Shown: positions 39,640 through 51,960, numbered from the stretch's first letter. The stretch: 64,000 nt of DNA from Eulemur rufifrons (GCF_041146395.1 NC_090990.1:40558001-40622000), one strand, 5' to 3'. The notes: generated from the sequence alone by a model not told the origin. Made by a program: numbers and translations.

Positions 39640-39895
39640 GGTAGCGTGGTAGGTATGACAAGGACTTTGGAGTCAAACAAATCTGGATTGAGCCCCATCT
39701 ATGCAATTACTAATTGTATGACCTTGGGTGTATTTCTACTCTCTCTCAGTCTCAATTTCCTCATCTGTACAATGGGGATAATAATAACATCCACCTCGTA
39801 AGGGTGCTATGAGTAGAAAATGAATTAGCGCTCATAAAGCACTTAGCAAAGTGCCGCGTACAGCGAGTACCCAATAAATATCTCTGTTATTGCTA
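39640..39895 (+). repeat. MIR SINE, nearly complete
   Basis: AGCGTGGTAGGTATGACAAG, TTGTATGACCTTGGGTG, CAATGGGGATAATAATAACA and ACCCAATAAATATCTCTG occur in order. Confidence 0.8.
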
Positions 39896-39999
39896 CTAAA
39901 TGTATGTACTCAGCAATTACATAATTATAATGTGGATGGGTCGTATCCAGACACACATACGATGTAGCCATATAAGTAAGCCATCGTCTCCTTTCCAAT

Positions 40000-40870
40000 C
40001 CCACTGGACTCCCACCTATTTCTGGCCCTGGGCTACTTTAGCAACCTCCTGACTGATTCCTTCCCTCCAATTGCTCTCTCTTTTGGAGGCCAACCTATAT
40101 ATGTGGACAGGCTAATCTTCCTAACACCAGCTCTGATTGTGTTGCATCAGCGCCCGCTGAAACACCACCTTCAAGTTAAGTCAAGGTTTATCTTCTTGGC
40201 TTTCAAGCGTTGGTATATGACATGGCCCCAAATTCCTACTCCCACCTTTTCCCCACTGTTGTTCCCTGTGTGCACTCTGCTTCCAGCTGAACTCAGTTAT
40301 GGGCCCTTTTTCATATACACAATTTCTCCTGCTTTTTTCCCCAACCAAATGGCGACACATCTCCACACATCTGCCCTCAAACTGGCTTTCTATCAAGAAA
40401 TTTTCGGTGATCCAGTACTACTACTCTCATGAAACTTTTCCTACCACCCCCAAAGAGATGTGAGTAACTTCTTCCTTGGAACTCATGTAGCCTTTATTTC
40501 TTGAATTATAAGGGTGTTGTGAAAAGAGCTTAGATTTTGCCACCCGATAGGCCTGGGTTCCAATTCTGAATCTTCCTCCTATTGGTGTATCATGTCCCTG
40601 AGATTAAATTCCTTGTAAATTGGGGATAGTAAAATCCTCTTGATATGGTGTCCATGAAGACTAAATAAGACTGAGGCAGGTAAAAGGTCTTCTGCTCTGA
40701 GCCTAATTCATACCAAATTTTTCAGTTTCTGTCCCATTCCTCTCCCCTGTGTGGGCAACATTATTTATTTCCCGTTTGTCGAGAGCAGGGACTCCATCTT
40801 CATCACTTGTGTATGTCTCACAGAGCTTAGAATAGTACTTGGTACATGACGCTCAGTAAATACGTGTTGA
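40000..40870 (+). repeat. L2 LINE 3' end with an inserted MIR-like SINE
   Basis: Diverged L2 3' sequence (about 40000-40500 and 40700-40870, ending AGAATAGTACTTGGTACATG and the CTCAGTAAATACGTGTTGAA end) is interrupted at about 40500-40690 by a MIR-like piece (TAGGCCTGGGTTCCAATTC, ATTGGGGATAGTAAAAT). Confidence 0.6.
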
Positions 40871-41309
40871 ACTGATCTCACTGCCACTTACCAGCTAGGT
40901 GATCTCAGTTTGCTTAACCTCTCTCAACATCTTCTTGTCCTTAAAGTTAGTGATATTAAAAACAAATCTTTATGTTCCCTCGAGATGTGTCATTCTTTCA
41001 TTTATTGAACAAACTTTCTATTCAGCACCTACCATGTGTTGGGTGGTCTCCCAGGTGCTGAGGACGCCTGGTGAGTAAGTCAGGTGCTCTGTAACTAGAA
41101 CTCTGCTCCGTGGTAACAAACACTCAGCCTAGCGCTGCTCCTGCAGTGTGGACCAGCAGGGTTAGTAGATGCAGATGTTGGCGTTAGTGGGGATGTGTGT
41201 AGGCAGCTCGGAAGAGTTGGACCCTCTAGGAATAAAGCGCTCTTTTATTATAGGGGAAAAACCTGTTGTTTCCCTTGGCCTGCTGCTCGTAGGAGGCTGT
41301 ACATTAGTT

Positions 41310-41470
41310 GGGTACAAGATATTTTTTAACAGCTTTTTTAAGATAAAATTTACATGTCACACATTTCACCTGTTCAAAATGTAGGGTTCAATGGCTTTTA
41401 AGTTGTGCATATCTAATTTTAGGACATTGTCATCCCCCAAAGAAATCAGCACATTTTATCTTTGTAAAAT
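41310..41470. repeat. L1-derived 3' segment
   Basis: TTAACAGCTTTTTTAAGATA, TTCACCTGTTCAAAATGTAG and CATTGTCATCCCCCAAAG resemble the same old L1 tail class as at 28575. Confidence 0.5.
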
Positions 41471-41509
41471 AGGCTGAGTTTGTGCCTTTGCCCCAGTCAG
41501 TCCTACTTG

Positions 41510-41770
41510 TTGTCATCACCGGCACAGCAATGTTGCTCGGCTAGTTGTGGAGATGACAGGGTTCAGAAATCATGGTGTGGAAATACATCTTAATTAGATC
41601 GTTGATATTCACTTGGTAAGTCAGCTTGAAACTCACCGTCATCTCCAGAGATCCCCTGGGGAGATTTGTTTAAAGGCAAACGCCAGCTAATTCAGCCCTC
41701 TCCAGGCGCAGCCACGATCCTATCAGCCCCCGGCCCGACCAGCCTCAGTGCCCTCTGCCGTCTAAGGAGC
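41510..41770 (+). repeat. Unidentified duplicated segment, copy A
   Basis: Shares an ordered series with copy B 519 bp downstream: GGAGATGA, TTGGTAAGT, GCTTGAAA, CAGAGAT, CCCTGGGGAGA, AGCCACGATCC/AGCGACGATCC and ATCAGCCCC. I do not recognise the family. Confidence 0.7.
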
Positions 41771-42039
41771 TTCCTTCAGCGGGTAGTCACCAGGTGACCT
41801 CACTGGGGCCCGACCCACTCTTCCTGTTTGTCTCCCTCTTCTGCCACCACATTTGCCCCCAGCCCTCACCTCCTCCCTCATTCAGGATGATCCTCCCTTC
41901 TCTGTCCTGTCTTCAAAAGTGCCCCTGTGACCACAAAACCCTCTCTGGATCCTGCCTTCCTCCCCACGCCCACCATTGCCGCCAGCACTCACGTCCTCTG
42001 CGCACACAAGCTCCGTTGCCCAATCAATGCCTTTGCCCA

Positions 42040-42300
42040 AGTAGAGTCACCCTTTCCTCACCAGCACGGTCAAGTTGGTCAGCCAATTTTTGGAGATGAG
42101 AAATCATTTTGATTTGACCTTTGACATTCATTTGGTAAGTTGGCTTGAAAGGTGAGAGCCCCAGAGATGCCCTGGGGAGACTTGGCTACGGGCTGGCGCG
42201 CCAGCTGCGTCAGTCTCCTGCAGCTGCAGCGACGATCCCATCAGCCCCGTGCCCAGCCAGCTTCTCCCACCTCCTCTCACAGACAGGCCCCGTGGCTAAG
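42040..42300 (+). repeat. Unidentified duplicated segment, copy B
   Basis: The second copy, same orientation, diverged with small indels. TTGGTAAG sits at 42132-42139 against 41613-41620 in copy A. Copy B is slightly more GC-rich and contains a GGCGCGCC site at 42196-42203. Confidence 0.7.
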
Positions 42301-44190
42301 CTGGCCGTGCCGGCTGCCCCCACTTCCTTGCCCCTATCTCCACGGCAACCTCGCTTCGGCTGCTGTGACCCTCTCCTAATCACTGGCTTCTAGACCACTG
42401 ATGGCTTTAGAATTGCCACATTCAGTGTGCCCTTGACAGTCCTTCTGCTTGCTCTCTCGGTCCCCTCTCTCCTCCTGAAACCCTGTCCTCCCCCGGCTCT
42501 GTGACCAGCCACCAGTCTGACCTCCTGCCACCAGTCTGACCCCTCAGCCTCATGCCCGGCTCTACCCTTCCCCACCCCAGCCTTGGTGTGGCTTGGGGAC
42601 CTCTCCTTGGCCCATCGCTCTCTGAATGCTTGAACCCACCCTCCCATGTGACCTCACACAACATCTGCATGCAGAGGCCCCACACCTTTCTAGGCAGCAA
42701 CAGTCTGGCAGGCAGAAATGTGGTTTTCAAGCAAGACGCCTTTGACACTCATCTTGGTTCTGCGCAGGGGCTCTGGAGTCGACCACATTGTTCTGGGAGA
42801 AGAGGGTCTTAGCCAACGCTGCCTCTCCCCATGATGAGTAGAGGATCTTGGGGGAGCATGGGCCAATTTATAGGACAGTCCCAGCACCCCTGGGCAGACT
42901 TCACACTCGTGGGAAGAGGAGGGCCTGAGAGCTGGAGCAGGTAGACTACCATGCATGATCTTGTCTGTGGTCCCAGAGCTGCTGGAAAGGGCATCAAAGG
43001 CCTCAAAGGACAGCACGCCACAGCGGTCTGGTGGGTGAGCGGGGGAGGACTGCTGCCTGGGCTGTGCTTAGCTAAGGCTAAGAGGCCGTTCTGTTTAGGG
43101 GATGGAAGGAGTGGATTGGCATTTGAGAGCAGCAGCAAGAATGGTGTTGAACGGTAACACCCTCTGACAGTGGTAAGTAATTGCAATAGTGAATTGAGGA
43201 CTTTTCAGTTCTTGGAGCTCTCAGAGTTCTTGGATAGCTGGGAAGGAGATAGGTCTCTTAAGATGAAGATATTGGAATTTCTGTTAACAAGGGCAGGTAG
43301 GGCTTGAACTATTAATTTGAAAAACAAGGATGTGACCATATTTGTACACTGAGTGGGTAAAGTGGGACTTACCTGGCACACATATACGAATACACGCTGT
43401 TCTTATCCTATATAAGCAATGTCTGCTAGATATCTCCACGTGGAGTCCTACGTGAACCTCAAACTCAGCACACCCAAAAGTTCCCGCCAAAAAGGTCCTA
43501 GCCTGGATCATGGCACAACCAGTACACAGTCATCCAAACCAGAAGCACTGGAGTCATTCTTCACATAACCACTACACAAACACCTTTTCATCACATAAGT
43601 GACGTTCACTGTGGAAAGATCACAAAACGATCACAGTAGATAGATGTGAACACTGAGGCCAGGAGAAGAGTTACAATGACCTCCAGGTCACATGACCAAT
43701 ACAAAGCAGTTCAAGAATCATGCCCTTTTTATTGCACTGCCTGTTCAATGTTTTAAAATATTTGACATTTCCACCTTTTAAAAAAAGTTCCTTTAGATTC
43801 CGTTCTCTTTGGCGTGTGATGTGTCTGTTCATGCCCTGTGAATTCTTTGAGATCCAGCTTCAGTTTTGCTCCCCGGAAGCGTGCCCTGATTGTCCCGACC
43901 CACTCTGATCCTACAATGGTCTACACAACACCCTTGTGCCCCTGCTGGTGCTAGGAATATTTGCATGGTTCCTTCCTTTCATCCTTACCACAATCCTGTG
44001 CGTTTCATGTAAACTTCCTTCTCCCTTTTTTTCCCCCTGATGAGATTGAAGTTCAGAAACGCTAAGCAACTTGCCCAGGCTCCCACGGCGGAATGAGGAT
44101 TCAAGACGAATCTGTCTGACTACAAACCCCATGTCTTCCCGCCCCATTGCTGGCTGAGCTCACCTGGCGGGGCCTGGCTAGGCGGAGCCC
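42300..44190. other. Intergenic sequence, mostly unique
   Basis: Contains a 2-copy tandem of CCACCAGTCTGACC at about 42514-42541 and a short L2 ORF2-like piece at about 43425-43600 (ATATCTCCACGTGGAGTCCT, TGAACCTCAAACTCAGCAC). I see no supported gene. Confidence 0.5.
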
Positions 44191-44194
44191 CTGG

Positions 44195-44345
44195 AGCGGG
44201 GCTTCTCAAATGCGGCTGCACCTGGGCATCTCGCTAAGATGCAGTTTGTTGTAGGACATCTGGGTGGGGCCTGAGATTCTGAATTTCTAACAAGCGCCCA
44301 AGTGATTCCAGTGCTGCTGCTCTTGTTGCCGCACCCACAGGGGGT
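44195..44345 (+). repeat. MER5-like hAT-Charlie fragment
   Basis: GGGGCTTCTCAAATGCGGC, GGTGGGGCCTGAGATTCTG and AATTTCTAACAAGCGCCCAA are in family order. Confidence 0.6.
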
Positions 44346-44385
44346 TCTGGTCCAATAGCTCGCCGCGCAGAAAGCCAATTACTGA

Positions 44386-44880
44386 GACAACAAGGACTGC
44401 TAAGGAAGAAAGATGATTTATTGTAGGTGACATCACCTGGGAGATGGGAGAACTGCCTCAAATCCGTCTCCCCGACCTGCCGAGGGTAGGAGTTTTTATA
44501 GGGGGTTCAGGAAGGTGGCAGGTTGTGTTGGGGCCGGTTGTGTTGAAAACAATGTGTGCAGGAGGTCTAATGCAGAAGTCACAGGTCAGTGACAGATGTC
44601 AGTCTTGGCATGCAGGAGGTCTTATTCAAAAGTCACAGGATGGTGATGGATGGTGAATTTTGGAGTTTTTAACCTGCAAAGAGACTGCTGTTTCTGGGAG
44701 ACAACTCAAAAGGTAAAAGGGTTAGTTAAACAGAAATATTATTATGTTCTGATCATGGAGCCCTACTGGCCTGGGAATCCAAAGCATAAGAAAGCTACAG
44801 GGAAAACATATATGGGGGGGGGGGGGCATTTTGTGATTGTTCATGGAGCCTGTTGCAGTCTGGGAACCGCAACGTGAGAA
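44386..44880 (-). mobile_element. Probable ERV LTR, reverse
   Basis: GATGATTTATTGTAGG (complement of a poly-A-signal region) followed by GAGTTTTTATAGGG (complement of a TATA region) is the usual reverse LTR layout. It contains an imperfect internal repeat (GCAGGAGGTCTAATGCAGAA / GCAGGAGGTCTTATTCAAAA) and a 13-G run at 44814-44826. I see no coding sequence. Confidence 0.5.
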
Positions 44881-45107
44881 GCAGGAATTTAGGGCATCTG
44901 TCTCATTTTGCAGAAGAAATCGAGGCTAAGAGAAGTAAAATGACTTACTTCAAGCCACTTGGCAGGTTAGTGGAAGAGGCAGGATAAGGACCCAGGAGCC
45001 CTGATTTCCAGCCCAGAGCCTCGCCTTTTACCTTGTGTGCCAGGTATTAGGCTGTGGTCCCTCAGCTCCAACCCACCCTCCTACAACAGCTTGGGATGCT
45101 GGGGCTG

Positions 45108-45466
45108 TGTATGGACTAAATGCTTATGTCTTCCTGCCACCCCACCCCCAATCCATATGCTGAAGCCTAATCCCCAGGAATTAGGAGGTGGGACCTTTGG
45201 GAGGTGATTAGGTCAGGAGGGTGGAGCCCTCACGAACGGGATTAGTGCCATTATAAGAGATGAGCGAGAGCTTGCTTCCTCTTGCCCTGCAATCTGCCAT
45301 GTGAGGATGAGCAGATGGCCGTCTGCAAACCAAGACAGTGACCTCACCAGACACTGGATCGACTGACACCTTGATTTTAGGCTTCTCAGCCTCCAGAACT
45401 GTGAGACATAAATGTTTTAAGCCACCCAGTCTGTGGTGTTTTGTTATAGCAGCCTATAAACTAAGA
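45108..45466 (+). mobile_element. MLT1 (MaLR) LTR
   Basis: CTAATCCCCAGGAATTAGG, CCTTTGGGAGGTGATTAGGT, GGGATTAGTGCCATTATAAG, CCTCCAGAACTGTGAGACAT and TTTTGTTATAGCAGCC follow the MLT1 LTR closely. It is near full length and solitary. Confidence 0.88.
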
Positions 45467-45537
45467 CAGACTGGGATTGTACAAACCACATTTTTCTTTT
45501 TTGCCCATGTTAGGATCTGTGCATGCACTCAAGAGAC

Positions 45538-45580
45538 AGGAGAGAGAGAGAGGAAGAGAGAGGGAGAAGGCGAGAGAGCA
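45538..45580 (+). repeat. GA-rich simple repeat
   Basis: An impure GAGA tract just beyond the MLT1 LTR. Confidence 0.85.
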
Positions 45581-46158
45581 CTCGGCTATCAGCCGGATGG
45601 GAGAAGGAGGGACCCGCTCCTTCCTGTTTGCTTCCTGAGGACTTCTGTCTAGTGTCCTCTTCCTGTGAGCATCACCCAGCACTGCTTCTATTGCAGTGAC
45701 ATTGCCTTTCTGTGCAGCAGCCGGATCCAGTTTGCAGTTTTCTCAGCACTTGCAGAACCATCCTCATCACCCTCAGTCTCAGAGCCAACCAGGACCCCTT
45801 CCCCAGGGCTTGGGTCCCAGGCCCACAGGGCCCTCCTCTGGCATTTACTTTTAATAATTCCAACCTCTTCCTTTTGTTCCCCCAACCCTAGGAGTGGAGC
45901 AGTTTCTTGCACTTGCTACCTTCATGTTTAAGTGTTTTCTTCTGGACTTTTCAGCTACTGAGACACTTTTAACCTAGCTTCCATTCTCTGTATTATCTGT
46001 GTTAAAACAACTGGACTTTGGTTAAATAGTCTATGACATGTTAATTTGAAAATAAGCAAAACATTCCTCACTAGACTGTGAATTCCTGGAGGGCAGCCAC
46101 TGTGTCATTGTGATGAGCCCAGCATTTATTAAAGTGAGAGCCAGGAGCACGGTAGCAA

Positions 46159-46160
<2 letters not shown>

Positions 46161-46191
<31 letters not shown>
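46161..46191 (+). repeat. CA microsatellite
   Basis: An uninterrupted (AC)n run of about 15 units, likely polymorphic in length. Confidence 0.97.
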
Positions 46192-46193
<2 letters not shown>

Positions 46194-46319
46194 GTAGATG
46201 AAGCTATTATATACTTTTCCCTTAATGCTAGAGCCATAGAGGGGCCTAATTATTAAATATTTGCTGGTTGAGTTGAAAATATATTTTTAGCTTTCTAGAG
46301 GTTGGGAGGAATGAAAAAA

Positions 46320-46510
46320 GAGTCCAGGTTTTAGAATAAATAGGACTTGGGCTTCTAATCATAGCTCTTGCACTGATTAGGCCAGTTGCTTACGCTTTCT
46401 CTCCATTTCCCCTTCTGGAAGATGGAGATAATAATACCTCCCTTTGGGTTATTGTTGGAATTAGAAGTAACACTGGGGAAAGGCTGACTACTGTGCTTGG
46501 AGCCTACTGG
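46320..46510 (+). repeat. MIR SINE
   Basis: AGGCCAGTTGCTTACGC and GAAGATGGAGATAATAATAC are in MIR order; other MIR scraps lie at about 47165-47240. Confidence 0.6.
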
Positions 46511-47599
46511 GAAAGCTGCCAGGGCACAGTGTGTTAGGAGGAGATTAAGTCGATGTTCTAATCAGGTTCCAGGGGAGAAGAACAGGAAGCACATCATAGA
46601 ACTAGGATGGTTAAATTGTCCATGAAGATGAGATAAATGGGAACTAATTTTTTGATGAAATAATGACAGAGAGGGAATAGGGGCCTAAAGGAGAAGGCTT
46701 TGGGTTTATGAGGAGTTTTTGGATTTATGAGGAGCCTGGTGTCCACAGAGGGGCCATTCATCTCACAAACACGAGGATCCTCTATATACCAGGCCCTTTG
46801 CTGGGCACCAGGGGGGCAGAGATGAATGGGACATGGTTGTTGCTCTTGGAAGCACATAGTACATTCAATCGATTCGTTCAACTCTCATTCACTGAGGGAC
46901 TACTGAGAACCAGGCCCCGGCCAGGGGCTGGGGCTACAGAGATGAATTAAAGTAGGCTCTGACCTCAGGAATTCAGAATTCAATAAGGGGCAAGTGAGAC
47001 GAAAAGAATAGCAGGTACCTAAAGCTCGGAGGACACCCTGCTATTTAAACCACTGCCTCCTGTCTCTCTCTCTCCAACTTATCCTGCTGACTCACTGCCG
47101 TCACTATTCATCGCCCTAAAGCTCAGCTCTGCCGTGAAAAAGAGCTTAGCAGTTTAGAACTCTGGTTCAGGGGGCAGAGGTGTCTGGGTTTGAATCCTAG
47201 TTCTTCACTTGTTACCTGTGTGGTCTGGAGCAAGTCCAAGGCAGATTTCATCATCCGATTTCCACTGGTTATCCTATAACCTCACAGGGCATGGTGAGGA
47301 CCCACACCGCTTAACTGTCCGCTGTGAGCATGACGTTCCTGGCTGTTCCATGTGCTCCTCAGAGCACAGAGCTGTTTATCACCCACGCCACATTCTGTGT
47401 GTAGCCACGGAAAGTCCTATGCGAAACCCACCAAGGCCGTAAGGGTGGCCACCAGAGAAAGATTTACAGTGACAGGTCTGGGGACTCACTGTATTGGGAA
47501 AGCTCGTTTCTTTAACAACTGGACACAAGTCTGGAAAGTGGAGAGGACTCTATGGGCATTCTAACACTTTTGGAATGAACATGAGACGCAGAGAGACAA

Positions 47600-48000
47600 T
47601 GACTGTGGCGGTAGAACTGAGGGAGGTGGTGACGCCGGTGTGGTGGTGATGGTAGCAACGGGGGTAACTGAGGCGGCGGTGCGGTGGCGCTGCTGGTGAA
47701 GCTGGTGCTGATGCTGGTAGTGCTGGTAGGTGACGATGGTGGTGGTGGTGGCGATTGGTGGCGATGACAGTGCTGTGACGATGGTGGCAGCAGTGGTAGC
47801 GGTGGTGCTGATGGGGACAACGGCAGTAGTGACGCTCGTGCTGGTGAGGGTAGGGGAGGTGGTGGTGGAGATGGTGGTGGTGGTGATGTCGATGCTGCTG
47901 GTGCCGGTTGTTGGCAGTGTTGGTGGTGATGACAGTGGTCATGATGGTGGTGTGATGGTGGCGTGAGGGTGGTGGAGGTGGTGATAATATTTTGGTGATT
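47600..48000 (+). repeat. GGT/GAT-rich imperfect trinucleotide repeat
   Basis: About 400 bp dominated by GTG/GGT with GAT, GCT and GCG variants. The top strand is strongly purine- and T-biased with almost no C runs. Long open frames here, rich in His and Pro on the reverse strand and Val on the forward, follow from the repeat and are not genes. Confidence 0.9.
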
Positions 48001-48039
48001 ACGGTCAGGGTGAGGCCATAGGCACGGAAGGTGCACAGG

Positions 48040-48150
48040 ACTCTGGATTCAGGCAGACTTCAGCTCAGGTCCCAGCTTCACCACTCACTTGCTCTATTGT
48101 CTGGAGCAACTTAACTACTCCTTTCTTTGACCCCCAGTTTCCTTGTGTTT
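48040..48150 (+). repeat. MIR SINE fragment
   Basis: CTCTGGATTCAGGCAGAC, CACTCACTTGCTCTATTGTC and CCAGTTTCCTTGTGTTTC are in MIR order. Confidence 0.65.
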
Positions 48151-50040
48151 CAAATGAGAGGACTGAACTAAATCCACTCATTTATTCAATCATCAAGCAT
48201 TTACTCATCAGCATTAGGTGACCAGTCCAGGAATTCAATGAAACTCTCAGATGGTATAGAAATGATCGTGTGCATAATCAGTATGAACAATACTGACGCA
48301 GAACACAAGGGTGAGTGATAAATATTAGTTCTGGAGTTGGGGGTGGGTGGTGTTTCACAGGGGTGACCTGGGCCTTTCAAAGGGTAAAACCCCATCAGGC
48401 AGAGGAGGGGACAAGGCTTCCAGGGAGCCCTACCTGAGCACAGGCACAGAGATGTGAAGGGCACGGTGAGCTGGGGAGCTCCCCAGAGTGAGTGGAGAGG
48501 GGTGAGGCAGGAGAGGGCCCTGAGAACCCCGACTGGCCCCCAACAATAGATCGGGTGCTTCTCCCTGGTGAGCAATCTGTGCTAGTGTCAGTCTCAGCCA
48601 GTTGAGTTCCTGATGTCCTGAAGGCATACATATAGCATGCACCTGAAAATAGAACGTCGGCCACTATCAGATGACACATCTGGGGAGAGAGTGCATGTGT
48701 GTGCTCAACCTTTCAACTTTACAGCCGGCCTGAGATTTTAATCACAGGCATTCAACAACAAATTCAATTCAGCTGTGCCTGTCAGGTTTTTTAAATTTTT
48801 TCCTGACTCAGATATGGGTTCTGGCTAAACCAAGGGGGAAAGGAACCTACTGGAAGGATATCAGAAAGCTCCTAGACGTCATGAGTTGGCTTGGGAGCAA
48901 GATCTCAACAGAAAGTAAGAGAAGCCAGGAACAGCCCACGCAGTGTCTGCTTAGGAAGGAAACCATTCTGGCATTGCCACCTGGACACTTGCTGCCGGAC
49001 CACTGAAGACCTGTCCCCAGTCTTCCTTAACCCCTGGTGACCAGGCGTCTTTTTGTCACTCTTTCAAGGGTCAAAGCCAAGAGGAGCAGCCCGTGGGCTC
49101 CACTTGGGATGTGAGCTCACACCGAGCTGCCAGGGCTGCAGGGGCTCTCGGTCTCTGCCTCGGGTTTCCTTCCTCTGTCCCCTGCTTGGGGCTTCCCACA
49201 CTATAGGGAGGCTGTTCAGATGCTGGACGGCCGTTGGGTTTTTAATCTACATCTTTATTAATTTTATACTGAATGCACACACAAGGCAGTCTAGATCAGG
49301 TGGACCATCATCATTCACTTAAAAAGCAAAAGATGATCACTTATCTCCCTACACCCCAACTCTTAGCCCTGAGGTGACACGAGAAAGCCAGAAAAATCTC
49401 CTATGCATACAAAGTCTGTGTCATAGGTGAGAAATGAACTAAAAAAGAACTTTCTCTGCTTATAAAGAGGAAGGAGGCAGCTGTCCCCTGTCTCTCCTGG
49501 AAGGGTCTCCTTGGAAACCAAGAGGCCTGAGACCTTATTGCAACCCTTTGGCATGTAAATCAGTCTTTCCAGGGGCTAGGTAAACTGAGTCTCCAGTCAC
49601 CCTTGAAATGTAAACACATTCCTCCAGGATTAGGTGACTCTTTTCAGAGTTCTCTCACTATCCATACAATTGTAAATAACTTTGAGATTTGCTCTTAGGG
49701 GAGTCCCAGCTTTCAGGCAAATCTTCTCAGAAAGGCCTAACTGTACAGAAACACAAAAATATTTTACCTACACCCTAGAACCACCAAAGTGACAAATGTT
49801 CACTACATCCCTAAACATTCCTGGCACCGACATTGTGTCAAGCTCTGCGCTGAGCACTAGGAACAGGCAAGGAATGGGGATCCCTGCCTCAAGGAGCGGT
49901 CAGGAGGGGAGCGACAGACCTTGTTCTAGACCCAGCTGTATCCGCTCAGCCCGCTGGCCTTGCTGCCTGGACACAGTCTGTGACAAGAGCATCCTGGCTT
50001 TAAGACCACTGTCAGGCTGGAGCTGTCACTGAGGTCACTG
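48150..50040. other. Intergenic sequence without clear features
   Basis: No confident repeat, exon or RNA gene. The segment near 49790-49990 has the mixed composition of old fragments. Confidence 0.4.
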
Positions 50041-50045
50041 TGTCC

Positions 50046-50264
50046 ACGCCTGGGCTCAAGCGATCCTCCTGCCTCAGCGCCCCCGAGTAGCTGGGACTAC
50101 AGGTGTGTGCCACCAGGCCCGGCTAATGTCTTTCTTTTTAGTAGAGATGGGGGTCTCGCTCTTGCTGAGGCTGGTCTCAAACTCTTGACCTCGATCGATT
50201 GATCTTTCAGCCTCAGCCTCCCTGAGCGCTAGGATTACAGGCTTGCGCCATCACACCCAGCCAA
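50046..50264 (-). repeat. Alu, reverse, 3' part missing
   Basis: Left monomer and part of the right monomer in reverse; the T-rich head and adjacent right-arm end are absent on the left side, so it is incomplete. Confidence 0.85.
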
Positions 50265-50824
50265 GATTGTTCTTTTTTAAGCATAAAAGAAGGCAAGAAA
50301 ATCTTCATCTTTCTCTGCTGCTCCCCTTTTAATAAAAGGATTTGTTATGTAAAATTTGGATTCGGTCCAAAGGCCATACTTAAGGACCTAGAAGGCCAAA
50401 AGTTGCCTTAAGGCCACAGGTTCCCTAACCCTGTGTGGGTGACTGAGGACATGCCCATGTGGGGGTCCTTGGAGCTCTTACTTTTCCCCTGTGGCTCCTG
50501 TGGCCTAAAACCCACAATGTAACGTGTCCTCAAATGTCGAAGCGCCACAGTTAGACATGTGATGGTGGAGCTCACCACAAGGTGGCGCTCATAGGCTTCC
50601 TGTATGTTTAATTTCCATCCTTCCAAGACCAGTTTGGGATTGTTGCTGCGCTGCTGAACAAATAGAGCCCTGACTTAGTCCTCGCCAGTTATGAGGCCGA
50701 CTCCAAGTGCTACACTTTTTCTAGTCCACCATGCTGCGACTATCCCTCAGCTTGGGAAATACCGGCTGGAATTCCAACACCAAATAAAGGTCCTTATTCC
50801 ACAGTCCAGTGTGAATGGCAATCA

Positions 50825-50955
50825 CCAATGGCAACATAGCGCGGTGCTCTGACCAGCTGTGTGGCCTTGGGCAAGTCATTCAAGCTTTTGGATTCTCAGT
50901 TTTCCTCAAATGGAAAATGGGGATAATAATCATTCCTCATAGTGTCCTTGGTGGA
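50825..50955 (+). repeat. MIR SINE fragment
   Basis: AGCTGTGTGGCCTTGGGCAA and AAAATGGGGATAATAATCAT are in MIR order. Confidence 0.75.
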
Positions 50956-51739
50956 AGCGAGAACAAACAGAAGCAGTACTGCACATTTTTTTTTTTCCTA
51001 TCAGAGCCTCCCAGAATGCAGCCCTGCACTGCCCTCAGCTGGTTCTTCCAGCCCACGTTTACAGAGTCCCGCTCCCTACCTGGTCCTGTGCTGGCTGCTG
51101 GGGGTGGGGGCAAAGGTAAGTATGATGCGGTGGCTGCCCTAGGAGCCTGGCGGAGTCTCTGTTGAGGAGGGGTGTTTCCTGGGCCCTGGACTGTGAGCGG
51201 CGTCCCTTAGGTGTGGGCCATCCAGGGCTGTACCCTGCATGTCCTTACCACCAGCCCAAGGTGATGGGAATTCAGCTCTCCAAGGCAGAACAAGAGTCCC
51301 TCTGATACCTGCCCAGCATCTGTTAACACATTGGCATTAGGTCGGCTGGTCCTGATGAATGGAGGCTACAGTGTGCACTCCAACATAGGAATTTACAAGC
51401 AAGCAGAGTCCCATTGCTTCCAGAAATCACACGGTTTCTTGCAGGTCCCGGCCTTTGCAAGATCACAATAGGAGTCATTGTCCACTCAGTGACTCAGGGC
51501 CTCCTGGACAGGGGACCATGTGATGTACTTCTTTAATAAAGTTCCCAGGAACAGCTTGCCTCTGTGCACAAGGTTTGGTCTGCTTTCTCTTTTTAGCAAA
51601 GTGATACCAAGTGAGCCTGGCTTTTCCCTGGTGTCTGCTCAACCAGAGAATGGCTAGAAGTTTGATTTGGCTGTGGCAGTTCTCAGATGCTCGGTATCAG
51701 CAGCTCTTCCTGTTTGTTTTCAACAGGCTCTGTCCCATC

Positions 51740-51960
51740 AGAAGTATAGCATTGTGGTTACGAGTGTGTACTGTGGAGCCACAGTGTCCGGGTTCGAATC
51801 CCACCTCTACTACTTGCTAGCTATGTAAGCTTAGTTAAAGGACTTTTCTGTGGCTCAGTTCCCCATCTATGGTTGGGTTTCTGTGAAAATTAAATGAGTC
51901 TATTTTGTAGAGTGCTTACAACAGTGCCTGTCATATAATAACTGCTATGTAACTATTTGC
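51740..51960 (+). repeat. MIR SINE, nearly full length, with perfect B box
   Basis: Runs from GAAGTATAGCATTGTGGTTA to the CATATAATAACTGCTATG end. GGTTCGAATCC at 51791-51801 is a perfect pol III B box, rare in so old an element. Confidence 0.88.

Noticed and set aside
44814..44826. 13-G homopolymer as a regulatory or structural element
   Set aside because: A single G run cannot form a simple four-run quadruplex, and long homopolymers are prone to sequencing error.
47512..48036. 174- and 130-codon His/Pro/Ser-rich frames on the minus strand
   Set aside because: They are translations of the GGT-rich trinucleotide repeat; no start context, splice structure or family supports a gene.
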